From: Euphorbia lathyris
Taxonomy: Eukaryota > Streptophyta > Magnoliopsida > Malpighiales > Euphorbiaceae
DNA length: 64,000 nt
Assembly: GCF_963576675.1 (NCBI RefSeq)
Contig: NC_088911.1
Location: forward strand, 138,015,929 to 138,079,928
Direction: 5' to 3'
Below, one piece after another: positions 34,744 through 45,443 of the stretch (its first letter is position 1; every line of letters starts with the position of its first letter). Under the pieces are notes generated by a model, which ran no database searches, was not told the origin of the DNA, and saw nothing but the letters and a program-made list of their open reading frames with translations. The position numbers and the translations under genes were made by a program.

Positions 34744-35578
34744 AAATCCTAAAAATTATTGTAAATATCACAGGAAAAATGGCCATGACACCGATGCATG
34801 TTGGGAGTTAGCTCGGGAAATCGAGCGTCTCATTGAGAGAGGCAAATTGGATCGGTTCATCCAAAATGATGGCAAGAAGGGAGATGGCGATAGATCCAAA
34901 GAGGACCCAAAGAAGAACGGAAAGGGTACCATTAATGTCATAGCAGGCGGACCTGGATATCAACCAATGCTGAAAAAGGCAAAAACCACCGCTCTTGATA
35001 GGGCATCGTTAAATCGCCCCTTTGCCGATGTAGGTCCTGAAATCTCTCCCCATGCGGATGCATTGGTCGTCACTATGATGGTAGAAGGCTGGGAGATGAA
35101 AAGGGTGATGATTGATACTAGGAGTTCGTGTAATGTCATAACCAGAGGAGCTTTCGCCAAACTCATGATTGACCCGGTCCAAGTAGAGCCAACTGTGGTA
35201 GATATCCTAGGAGTAACGGGACACACTATCCAAACGAAAGGCCAAGTCACTCTGGATTGCGAGCTTACAGACGATGATCAGGTCTGGAAAGGTGATCTGG
35301 AATTTTCTGTCTTGGATGGTCAGTTAGCTTACAATATCATCCTCGGACGGCCCTTTATCTCCGAAGCAGCAGCCCTTATCTCCATACGCCACTTAACGCT
35401 TTACATCCCCACGGCCAAGGGAGGGGTAATGATCAGAGGTAACTAAAAGGTGGCCCAGGAGACGTATTCGGCATCACTAATGATTCGCCCCCAATCTAAA
35501 GAAGAGGATGAGGAGGAGCTCGTCACAATGGCCTTGGGCGAGACAGAAACGTACCTTATGGCGGATGAAAAACAGGTG
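34726..35578 (+). pseudogene. gag zinc-knuckle region and protease, element 2
   Basis: Continues gag in the +1 frame: CKYHRKNGHDTDACWEL (a Cys/His knuckle), then an aspartic-protease domain with WEMKRVMIDTRSSCNV and NIILGRPFI. The active-site triad reads Asp-Thr-Arg where Asp-Thr-Gly is expected, a G-to-A change that should inactivate the enzyme. In-frame TAA (35444-35446) and TGA (35579-35581) follow, both explained by C-to-T changes of Gln and Arg codons. The segment 35447-35578 links protease to RT. Confidence 0.82.
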
Positions 35579-35581
35579 TGA

Positions 35582-36255
35582 ATGGCTAAAGGGCTCAAGG
35601 ACAAAATTAAAGATGCAATCACCAAGGTACTCCGTGAAGCAGAGGATGTCTTCGCATGGAAGGATGAAATTCTCCCCGGGATCAGTCCCGACGTGATCAC
35701 TCACAAGCTCAACATTGACAAAGATGCAATTCCCGTAGCTCAGAAGCGGAGAAACCATGGGCTTGAAAGACAAAAGGTGATAGAAGAAGAGATCACCAAG
35801 CTTCAACGGGCGGACGCCATTGAGGAGGTACTTTACACTCAATGGTTGGCAAACGTCGTTCTGGTAAAGAAGGCAGGCGGATCTTACCGCATGTGTATCG
35901 ACTTTACAAACCTTAACAAGGCTTGTCCCAAAGACAACTACCCTTTGCCATGTATTGACATACTCGTGGATGGAACTGCCGGGCATGCCATGTACTCCTT
36001 TACAGACGTGAAGTCGAGTTATCATCAAATTCCCATGGAGCCTTCAGACAGAATCAAAACCTCGTTCGTGACTCACCAAGCTACTTATTGCTTCAAAGTC
36101 ATGCCCTTTGGGCTTAAGAACGCAGGAGCCACCTATCAGCGGATGATGAACAAGATATTCGCGGAAAGCAAAGGTGATAACTACTCAGTCTATGTGGATG
36201 ACATGATCATTAAAAGCACAACCGTAGAAAAGCATGCAGATGATGTGAGGAGAAC
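35582..36255 (+). pseudogene. reverse transcriptase fragment, element 2
   Basis: The first two thirds of a Ty3/gypsy RT: FAWKDEILPGI, ITKLQRADAIEEV, MCIDFTNLNKACPKDNYPLP, KSSYHQIPM, MPFGLKNAGATYQRMM and the catalytic YVDD (VYVDDMIIKS). After KHADDVR the usual thumb, connection and RNase H domains are absent, and sequence resumes just upstream of integrase in another frame. An internal deletion of well over 1 kb is inferred with its joint near 36250. Confidence 0.85.
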
Positions 36256-37587
36256 TGGACAGATCCACAATGTCCCTTCGAAGTTAAAATAGCTCCAGCC
36301 TTCGCCTCAGAGGAAGTATCCCTACTCGCAACAGTAGAAGATGATTGGAGATCGGCCATTCGCCAATATCTGCTATATGGAACTTTACCTGAGGATAAGG
36401 AAGAAGCACGGCGGATAGTTAGAAGAGCGGCTTATTTCTCCATAATCAACGATGGCCTTTATAGAAAATCTTTTAGCCATCCTTGGTTAAAGTGCGTCCT
36501 GCCAGAAGAAGGACGACAGGTCCTCAAGGAGCTGCACGAGGGATCGTGTGGGGCCCATAAAGCATCCGCCTCAATTTTGAAAAAGTCCAGGTTAACAGGA
36601 TTTTATTGGCCAATGGCCGAACTTGACGCGCAAAAGTTGGTGGAAACTTGCCACGATTGTCAGATTCATGCGAATGAATCACATACAGCCAAGAATCTCC
36701 AGAGGCCCATCATAGAAGGATGACCATTCGCCCTCTAGGGAATTGACATAGTAGGGCCATTCCCTCCTACCCGCCGGCAGAGGAAGTATGTGGTAGTGGC
36801 AGTAGATCACTTCACAAAGTGGGTAGAGACCGAGGCTGTTTCCTCCATCACTGCTGAACGAATGGTGGAATTTGTCAAAGACAACATCGTGGGAAGATAT
36901 GGCGTCCCCCACACCATCATCACCGATAACGGGACACAATTTAACTGTGGCGAGTTCAAAACTTTCTGTGAGGAATTGGGCATTCTAAACAGATTCGCCT
37001 CCGTTTACTATCCCCAATCCGATGGAATGACTGAAGTTACGAATCGGACAATCGTAAAAGGCATAAAGAAGAGATTGGGGGAGCATGATAAAAAATGGGC
37101 GGATCAGCTAACCAGCGTCTTATGGGCCTATCGCACAACTCCTAGAACGGCCACAGGAGAAACACCATTTGCCCTCTCTCATGGGGTAGAGGCCGTGATC
37201 CCGATTGAGATACAGGTTCCAAGTGATAGAGTTGCCTTCTATAGTGAGAAGGACAATGGTGACAGGTTAAAGGAGAGTCTTGATCAAGTGGAAGATCGCA
37301 GAGAACAGGCCTACGTACGTATGGCGGCCTACAAGCAGCAGATCGCCGCTTACCATGACAAAAATGCCAAACTTGTGGACTTGAATGTGGGCGATCTTGT
37401 GCTCCGCAAGGCCGACAAAATCCAGTCTCGAGAAGGGAAAGGCAAGCTAGGACTCACCTGGACGGGTCCGTATCAGATAGTGGACAAGATTGGATTCGCC
37501 ACATTTAAAATTCAAGACATGGAGGGGAACACATTGCCACGCACATGGAACCTCCAAAATCTCCGCAAATATTTTGTCAGAAAATAA
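36256..37587 (+). pseudogene. integrase of element 2
   Basis: A short linker (WRSAIRQYLLYGTLP) leads to the zinc-binding part (ELHEGSCGAHKAS, TCHDCQIHAN), the catalytic core (GIDIVGPFPPT, TDNGTQFNC) and the C-terminal domain (GKGKLGLTWTGPYQIV, LPRTWNLQNLRKYF). Two stops, TGA 36721-36723 and TAG 36736-36738, sit where Trp is expected (G-to-A changes). From 36739 to the end the frame is clean. Closely related to the integrase at 1-1119. Confidence 0.88.
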
Positions 37588-38247
37588 AGTGTACATACGG
37601 TCTTGAGTACTCTTTTTCCTTTAGTAAGCTTTTTCCCATGTGGTTTTTCTTATTAAAGGTTTTAACGAGGCTCACATATAAGACCTGCTTACTGTAATAA
37701 AGAATTTCTCCTATCAATAAACAAATATTGTTCCATTCTCTATGTTCTTTTTAAGGTTTTATCTTGCAGCAATATTAATATTCCAGTCTTAAAAAGAAGG
37801 GGGGCACCCAACGCTCTCCGCATTAAAAAGTATTGCTATCTCATAGCCACTTTTTCTCCTCAGACATAGGAGAATCGATCTCATGGACGGATCCATCTCT
37901 GAGATGATCCTCATTTCTGATAGAGTTAAAACGATCCTTGGACACAAGGTCTTTACACTCTCTTACATCCTTCCCAAAAAAGGGATTCACAAGTCCTACG
38001 GGCGGATCACTTCATCTCAAAGATAGGTAGCAAGTTGATCCCCTAGGCAGCTTTACTTCCTTCAATGGAATAAAACAGCTTCTAACCTTCACAAAGGTTC
38101 CTGCAATGGAGTATGGCTGGCCACCTACTCCAAAATAAATCCTAGATGCCTATATATTTACTTACGCAAAAGTAACATAAATAGCTGCCATAAAGGATTA
38201 AACAAATTGTACTTAACGATTTTTTACAAATCAAAAGGTAAAAACAG
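37588..38247 (+). other. noncoding stretch between pol and antisense gene, element 2
   Basis: Starts with a motif shared with element 1 (gtactctttttccttt ... ttttaacgaggct). The rest, to 38247, shows no coding content and no tandem repeat. Confidence 0.6.
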
Positions 38248-40526
38248 CTAAGTAATAATGGGAGCATCCTCCTTTGTACTCTTCTCGCTTACGGCACTTG
38301 CCTGAGAAGCCTCCTTCTCCCCAGCCTCAGATACGCCTACCAACGGTGCCTCTTTTTCCACGGAAGATGTGGGACCAAGAGGAAGGGTGTTATCATTGAT
38401 CGGATCTTCACCCGCCTTAGGGGGCACTTCCTCAAGCTCTACTAATTCCACATTAGTGGGAGGTTTGCTTTCTTCCATGGGTCCCTTCATCCATCTCCGA
38501 ACGTAGTCACGGAGGTAGTCTTTAGCGTCTAGCATTTTGTTATATTTGTCAACATCATCTGGGTCTGGAACGGCGAACTGAGGGTCTGTGAAATCAACCT
38601 CGGGATGCGCTAGAGAGAAGTACGCCATGAGTAGTTCGCCATAGTAGAAAGCTTGCTCACCAGCCGTGTACTCTGCTTCTCCTATCGCCACCTCATAGTT
38701 CTTAGCGTCTGTCACGATCTTTTCCTTCAACTTCTTGATCTCCGCGTCTCTAAGAACCAAAGCAGCCGTGGCAGAGGCAATGTTCGCATTCGCGGAGGCG
38801 ATCTTCGCATTGGCATCCGCTACCTCTTTCTCCAACTTTTCAATGGTAGCCTTATCAGCCACGTTCTGGAGAAGCTCAGCTTCCATGGCACGTATGCGAG
38901 TATACATCTGTCAAAAACAAACGGTTTCGTCAAAAGAAAAGAACAAAAGAACAACTTTTTCAGTGAAACGAAATCCTTTGTAGTGAAGGGGTTTACCGTG
39001 AGGAGCTCCGTCTTCCCCTTTTGTGCATGAATGGAACCGGGGATCTGGTTCTGATTCCTTTGCACTTCGCCCAACTGGCCCAGGGCCTCATCTAAGTCAT
39101 TTATGACGGACTCATTCTCCAAAGTTCCTTGGGCACCATACTTGGCGGACCAGTATCCGCCCAGATCAGGCTTCGCCATCTGCACAAATATTCAAGGATC
39201 AAAACTCAGATCCAAAATTTGATGAACAGATAAAGATAAAAGGCAACTTACCTGTTCTATCTCCCCTACAGGCATGGCGGACCTCATGGCATCCGCCATA
39301 AGCTTAGGGCCACCAGTGGCTATAGGCTTCCTCCTTTTTAGTGGCGGTTCAACCACTACTCCCGCGGGACGCTTCCCGTCATCTTTTTGGGGATTCGCCA
39401 CTTGATCTTTCCTACACGCCTCAGCCTCTAGAAACTTCCTACGCTTCTCTGCAATAGCATGATTGGCCTTAGATAAACCCCTGCCAAAGAAAACAATAAA
39501 GTAATCAAAGTTCAAGAAGAAATAAAAGTTACCTTGGTCAAATTGCGTAATCTTGGAGTAAATGAACTGCTCCCCCTCACGGCGAATCAACGGAATATCA
39601 CTCATCATGAAGGCTAAAGCGTCTGCGTATGTCCATGCATCTGCCTTGACCTTCTTCATGAGCTCCGCCGCCACTTCATCGCTATCGATCAATATTCGCA
39701 TATCGCCTGTCATGTGTAAAGGCTTGGGATTCCAAAACGAGGGAAAACCCAGTGATTCGCCCTCTTTTATCTTCACATAGAAGAATTTCTCATCCCAGCA
39801 ATGGACATTGGACATTTTGTCACTAAATGGCGAATATACTCCGAATTTGGCGAAAGTGAGATAAGACTCGGACTTCCGTTTTGAGGGTTTATGGAAAGCT
39901 CTAAAGACATGACCCGTATAAACCACTCCTAAATTTGAGGCGAGGTAGCAGTCTAAAGCGATATCCAACCAACCGTTAGGGTGTAGTTGGCTGGCAGTAA
40001 TATCAAAGTAGGAGAGGATATCCGCCATCATCTTTGGGAGAGGAAGTCGGAACCCTCTCTCCACATGACTACAATATACGGTCAGAAAACCGCTAAGAGG
40101 ACAGGAAGGTCGTTGATGTAGTGCGGCTAACTGAGTCTCGTAATTATCGATCCAAGGGAAGCGATTCGCCAGATCCGCTAGATCCGCGGCACTCATACGA
40201 GACGGAGTTGACTCCGCTCGAGGGTTCTTTTTCTTAGGTTGGATTGAAGAAGAGGCCATTGCCCCCGGAAAATACCTAGACTTAATGGCCGGAGCGGCAC
40301 CGGAAACAGAAGTAAAAAGAACTTGACTTCTGGTTGAACGAGTCTGATAGCGATTATGCGTCGAGTTACACAACCCAGCTAACTCAGAGCTAACAGAGGC
40401 CTCGGAGGAAGATGAGTTCTCCGATGACGAAGTGGTCCAACTAAAATTAACTACTATTTCAGGAGAAGGGCTCGATTTAAAGAGCTCCGAAGTTGATCTA
40501 GAAGATGATGAAGAACTCCTAAACAT
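38248..40526 (-). CDS. antisense spliced accessory gene of element 2
   Basis: Inferred exons: A/B 40526-39252, C 39179-38997, D 38907-38248. Introns 39251-39180 (72 bp) and 38996-38908 (89 bp) have GT...AG ends and phase-0 joins. Exon A has a Ser/Thr-rich start and a domain resembling PF04195 (FLTVYCSHVERGFRLPLP, ITASQLHPNGW, VHCWDEKFFYVKI), then a basic stretch (PPLKRRKP) that could be a nuclear localisation signal. Exon C begins MAKPDLGGYW. Exon D is a coiled coil of alternating A, K and E (EKLEKEVADANAKIASANAN) with an acidic tail. Exons C and D correspond in order, size and phase to those of element 1. All frames are open, unlike the sense genes. Function unknown. Confidence 0.75.
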
Positions 40527-40800
40527 TCAGAACAAATCGAGCAAGGAAAGATGAACTTACATGAAATCAAAAAGCTTTGAACTTTGAAATTCCCAGGAAA
40601 AAAGCTTCACGCAAATGAAAATGAAGATGAAATGAGTAAGAGGGAAAGAGAGAAGGAAGAAGAAGGCGTCTTTTCTTTCTTTGAACAGAGCGCTCCTTAC
40701 ACGTGTCACTTTACGATTGGCATCGAGCGGAGCGTTCATTAATGCAGGTAATCATGACGGCGCCCAGAAGATCAATTGCCCTAAAGGACTTTAAGGGAAC

Positions 40801-40814
40801 TTTGGGGGGGCTTC
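40801..40814 (+). other. polypurine tract, element 2
   Basis: TTTGGGGGGG followed by CTTC directly precedes the 3' LTR. Confidence 0.7.
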
Positions 40815-41295
40815 TGATAACATTGAGATATTATCCTAAGGACCAAAAAGGATATTCACCTAAAGAACGCCGCGTATTAATCCCCAAAGGAGGTCCGGAT
40901 GGCGGATCTCCACGATCCCACTCAAAGAGATCCGCTGGCGAACCTATATGGCGGATCTCCTCATCTACATGATTCGTCACTGTAACGGCTAAGGCCGACT
41001 CGGCCATAAAGGCCATTAATGAGCTATCAATTAGCTAAACCGCCAGTTTAAGGATAACTTGTAACCGCCATTAATGGAGCATTAATGGCGACTTTCTAGT
41101 TGCTGAAGGTTACGACTTCCTAGCTATATATAGCCTACATACTTAGGTTATCAAGGTACATTCTCACACCCTTTGTCAATTCAGTTTGTTCCCTTGATCT
41201 ATCTTACTGACTTTGGCATCGGAGCTTCCCCCCGTCGAACCCAACGACGCCCCCACAGGGACGGAAGCAGATCAGAAATTCTCTGCTAGACATCA
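40815..41295 (+). repeat. 3' LTR of element 2
   Basis: 481 bp, the same length as the 5' LTR, with six single-base differences; followed by GTATA at 41296-41300. Confidence 0.95.
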
Positions 41296-41300
41296 GTATA

Positions 41301-41402
41301 GTTAGATCCGAAAAACAGAGGAGGTTTGGTAATGGACAATCCTTCTGGGAGGATTTGAATGGTCTCATTTCTAGGAAGGTGTCTAGTGCTATTGACAGCC
41401 AT
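41301..41402 (-). pseudogene. copia gag N-terminus
   Basis: Begins with ATG at 41402 on the minus strand, about 50 bp after the primer site; it reads MAVNSTRHLPRNETIQ and continues to a hydrophobic stretch just before the insertion. A likely extra T shifts the frame before the join with the downstream piece at 32467. Confidence 0.6.
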
Positions 41403-41453
41403 TAGAGGGATCTTTGACTTAAGATTGTTAGATCTTTAATAGATAGACCGCTT

Positions 41454-41465
41454 GCTCTGATACCA
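41454..41465 (-). other. copia primer binding site (initiator Met tRNA type)
   Basis: On the minus strand TGGTATCAGAGC, the usual copia primer site, two bases inside the LTR end. Confidence 0.85.
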
Positions 41466-41467
41466 GT

Positions 41468-42733
41468 TGTTGGTCCCTAATAAGGCAGAATAGTTTCTAA
41501 AGGGGGGTGAATAGAACTATTGGGAAATTTTAAGTCTTTAAAACCTTTTTCATTTTAAGTCAATATAGGACAGATGGTAGCTTCAGAGTCAGAAGCAATT
41601 TCAATCTACTAAACTGGTCGGAAATTCAGTCTATTGAAACTCTTTCAGTTTCTGAGAATTTCCTTTTTAGAGGATGACTCCTATCAGAGGTTCTAAAGTA
41701 ATGTAATGCAAATGATAGATAATATATTAGGAGTAATAAGACGTAATATAACTTCAAAGCATATAGTTCAGTAGAAGTAAAAAGAAATAGTAAGGAAAGA
41801 AATACTCAGCAGATTTATACTAGTTCAGCCTATTGCCTACACCTAGTTCTCAAGAGACCTTCTCTCGAGCTTTAATCCACTATTGATCTTTTTCACAAAC
41901 AAAGAACAAGCTTTTTATAGAAATATCTAAGTTTGATTGAAGTACCCTCCTTCAATCAAAAGTTACTCTATTTCTCTCTTTACTACTTAAAACTGAAGTA
42001 ACAAACACTATTGAATATAATTAAAAGATTACAGAGTTCTTCAGATAGAAATTGTATGAAATACTCTCTCTCTCAGATTGATTACAAAGTATGGAGTTCA
42101 GTTGTGTTTTGCAATTGCTCTGTTTTTCTTACATATGTCTTTTTGCTTGTTTTCGCGCTAATTGGTCTACTTGAATTTGAGCTGGAGCTTGCATTATATA
42201 GAAAATCTTCAAACTAGTCGTTTGAATTCAGAAGATGTCCATTGAAAAGTTTTGTCCTTATTCTTCTTTTGGATTTTGATCTAGCTCATGAATTGTAATA
42301 TCTGGAAAACTAGTTGTTTGACTCAGAAGACCGTTAGAAGTTTGTCCAGAAATCTTCTCTTGAATTCTGATATGTCTGGTGAGTTTCCATATTCGTGTAT
42401 GGAGAGATACGGGTTGTTGGAGAGATGTCAGTTTCTGCAGAGAACCATAATGAGTAAGTTTGGAGAAGATAGCACTGTTGTCTTTTTTGGTGCATTGGGC
42501 ATCTAGTTCATTGGGTTGTACTTCTGTCTGGGCCTTTATTTGTTGAAGACCTTTTGCTTCAGATTTGCTAATGAAACAGAGGCAGCCTAAATGCTTTAAA
42601 CAATATTTCACGCTTATAAAAAATGTTAGTTCATAAAGCATAATTTAATTCTGAATTTTTAATCTAAAGAGATCTTATTCCTTTAATATTATTTTTGTCA
42701 TAATCAAAACTTAATTAAAATTGAGTTTCAACA
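41468..42733 (-). repeat. 5' LTR of SIRE-like copia element
   Basis: 1266 bp. On the minus strand it starts TGTTGAAACTCAATTTT and ends GGGACCAACA, next to the primer site. Length and start fit SIRE-group LTRs. The partner LTR is not in the window. Confidence 0.78.
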
Positions 42734-42788
42734 ATTCCTAGTTTACCCGAGCTAATACATTAATTCATTCATGCTTAAATATATACAA

Positions 42789-43266
42789 GGCTTAATAGGC
42801 ACCTAACCCCCTAAACTTGTAAATTTTTTTCACCTGGCCCCCTCAACTTTCCAAAAACATCACATACAATCCTTTATACCCCTATGTTCGGTCAAAATAT
42901 TGACCTGTGTAGAAAATGTGCTTGACTGTCGACCACACCAATGCCACGTGTCATTTTTTTTAAAATTTTTCCATTGAGATCCCTGCTCGGCGAGCAAGCC
43001 CATTTGTGATGTTTTCTTCACGGGTTTTCTACACGGATCAATATTTTGACCGAACATAGGGATGTTTTTTCTACACGGGTTTTCTACACGGGTCACTATA
43101 TTCAAGTGCATTTTCTACACGGGTCAATATTTTGACCGAACATAAGAGTGTAAGGGGCTGTATGTGATGTTTCTGGAGAGTTGAGGGGGTTGAGAGGTTG
43201 TCCCCTAAGTTGAGGGGGCCAGGTAAAAAAAGTTACAAGTTTAGAGGGTTGGATGCCTATTAAGCC
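42789..43266. mobile_element. MULE-like MITE, 9-bp TSD
   Basis: 478 bp. The left end GGCTTAATAGGCACCTAACC and the reverse complement of the right end, GGCTTAATAGGCATCCAACC, form inverted repeats of about 40 bp with more complementarity inside (tcggtcaaaatattgacc against ggtcaatattttgaccga). The exact 9-bp direct repeat TATATACAA lies at 42780-42788 and 43267-43275. Noncoding. Confidence 0.9.
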
Positions 43267-43275
43267 TATATACAA

Positions 43276-43879
43276 TCATTATATGTAACTTGAGCTTATA
43301 AATAGATAATTATTACGTTTCTCTCTTTCACTATGACCTATTTACACTTCCTCACCCTGACTGGATACTAACTTTGGCATCATAAAGTATTCAGGGAGCC
43401 GACCCTAGTGCATGTCAATAGACAACTCGCCCAATTAACCAAATAAAAGTGAGGTTATATATATATATATATATATTATAGGCTAATGATTCTCCACCTT
43501 ATGTTAACCTAGTTATAATCAATCAAAAAATATGTTGAAGAAAGAATCTAATTGATAAAATTAAACCTTTTTGTTTCAAATGTAGCATGCAACAAAGTTT
43601 ATTAAATTAATTACATCAAAATGCACATAATTAGTGCTCTATAATTATGCCAAAATAATATTAAAACTTGAATTGAAAAGTTTAATCAAGAAAGAACCAA
43701 AAGGGTCTTTCAATACTTTTTCTCTCACCTTTTATTTGTGGTATGCATAACATACACGAAATTGCTACTCACATCATTACTCATCTTTTTCCAATTTCAA
43801 TTATTGGGGAAAATAATTATTTTTCACACTTTAATTAGAAATCTTGAGCCTTAAGACAAAAAAAAAACGTTAAGAAAAC
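43276..43879. other. AT-rich spacer, no gene recognised
   Basis: Contains an AT dinucleotide run at about 43457-43477; no coding sequence or repeat structure otherwise seen. Confidence 0.45.
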
Positions 43880-44330
43880 TCTCGAATTCTTCATTTAGAT
43901 TTTGGAGTTTTCTTCCGGTTTTTAGCCAGAAGATAAAAAGTTGCTCCTTTACTATGGTTTTGGGTTTTTTTATTCTATAATTTTTTTTTACCAATATACT
44001 ATTATGGTAGGTTTGGTAATTTCTCTTTTATTTGAAGTTTTTTTTGTTCTTTCTTGTATTTTTCCTCATGTGGATGGTCGTGGTCGGTCTTCCTGTATGA
44101 GTGGTTTGGTTTGTCTTCGTATATGGATCGTATTATGTTTTACTTCATGAAAAAACAGAAGAATTTTGTCTACTATCACATAAATTTATCCAATTTAAAT
44201 ATTCATTCTCGAAGAAAAACACTGAAGTTGATCATGGGTGGAGTTTGTTTCCCATAGTTATATCAAAAACAGTTTCAAGTACTGTCTATCATTGATCTAT
44301 CACGATATATCATATTGAAAATGTAAATTC
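43880..44330 (+). repeat. unclassified dispersed repeat, partner of 31683-32100
   Basis: Homologous in opposite orientation to 31683-32100. The two copies flank the copia/gypsy cluster and the MITE at 42789. Partial translation shows KQKNFVYYH and SKTVS but no continuous frame. Confidence 0.6.
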
Positions 44331-45387
44331 AAACTCATCTCAAGTACTTTTGAACTGTAATATAAGACCATTATGAAAATCATTTGAATGGAATGATATA
44401 ATTAATATAATTATTATATTTATATCATATATAATTATATAAAACATAAAAAATATAGGGATAATTAACATAATACTATTACATAATTATAATTATGATG
44501 TGATGATTGAAATAATCACTCATTATTCATAATCTTTCAACTATAAAAAATAGAATAAAAATATCATAAATTTTAATTTTTTATGAGAATCATCGTTTAA
44601 TTTTAGTTTCATATTCCTATGATCTTTTTTATTACGAAATCAATAAATACATTCATCAGAAATATGACACGTGCATTGCATGTGATTGAACTTTTTCACG
44701 TGAAAAAGTTATATATATTTTACGTTCGGGTCGTAAAAGTTCGATAATATGCCATCCACATGACGCTTCCGACGAACGTGTTTAGTGGTTTCCAAGTAAA
44801 AATTAAACATCCATCAGTTTCTCGTTAAGAATTCAAAATTCACAACATTTTTTTTTTATTATTTTTAATACTTGGAACACAATTTTTGAAAAGGACCGGA
44901 TCCTCCTAAGACCTTCGTGAAATTACATTATTTGGTATAAAATCTCATGGGATGATGCGTGGCGCAATTCCAAGAGGGCTCTTAAAATCAACCTAGTAAG
45001 ATTTTTTTAACCAATATTACGAGAATCATTCTAAATCCAACAAAATGTAAACATTAGTGGTAGACAGTGATAGATTTAGAATTCACTGATAGTAATGGTG
45101 ATTGATGAACGGTAAATTGATATTTTCTTTTTGATGTTTTTACATACAAATAAAACTCTCATACATAACTTTCGTAGAATCTTCGACGTTTTTCGGTAAC
45201 CAGTGAATGCTCGAACTCCCTGATTGTAGATAAGAAAAAGGCTATGGTGGTGTGGGATGAAGACCCACATGGAAACAATTATAGGATTGTTTTTGATAAT
45301 TGAAGAAAAGGTAACTAAAATAATAATAAAAAGGTTTGACCTAATGAATGAATTTGACCAAGTATGAGATATAGATTCCCAAATAAA

Positions 45388-45390
<3 letters not shown>

Positions 45391-45436
<46 letters not shown>
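45391..45436 (+). repeat. (AT)n microsatellite
   Basis: About 23 uninterrupted AT units. Confidence 0.92.

Positions 45437-45443
<7 letters not shown>

Larger units (their letters stand above)
32468..41295 (+). mobile_element. Ty3/gypsy (Tat-lineage) retrotransposon 2, complete but defective
   Basis: 8828 bp with two 481-bp LTRs, a GTATA target duplication, primer site, gag, protease, a truncated RT, integrase, an antisense spliced gene and a purine tract. The LTRs differ at 6 of 481 positions (five transitions, one transversion). At an assumed 1.3e-8 substitutions per site per year this is roughly half a million years. The coding region has several stops and frameshifts and lacks the rest of RT and all of RNase H, so the copy cannot be autonomous. 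It sits inside the gag of a copia element. Confidence 0.93.
32105..42733 (-). mobile_element. SIRE-like Ty1/copia remnant, split by a Tat element
   Basis: On the minus strand: a 5' LTR (42733-41468), an initiator-Met tRNA-type primer site (41465-41454), the start of gag (ATG at 41402), then an 8.8-kb gypsy insertion (32468-41295), and more gag at 32467-32130. After that the copia sequence stops at a junction near 32105, where the phrase AAACCCTAAACCC appears. Protease, integrase, RT and the 3' LTR are missing. The LTR start TGTTGAAACTCAA and the gag type point to the SIRE/Maximus group. Confidence 0.75.
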
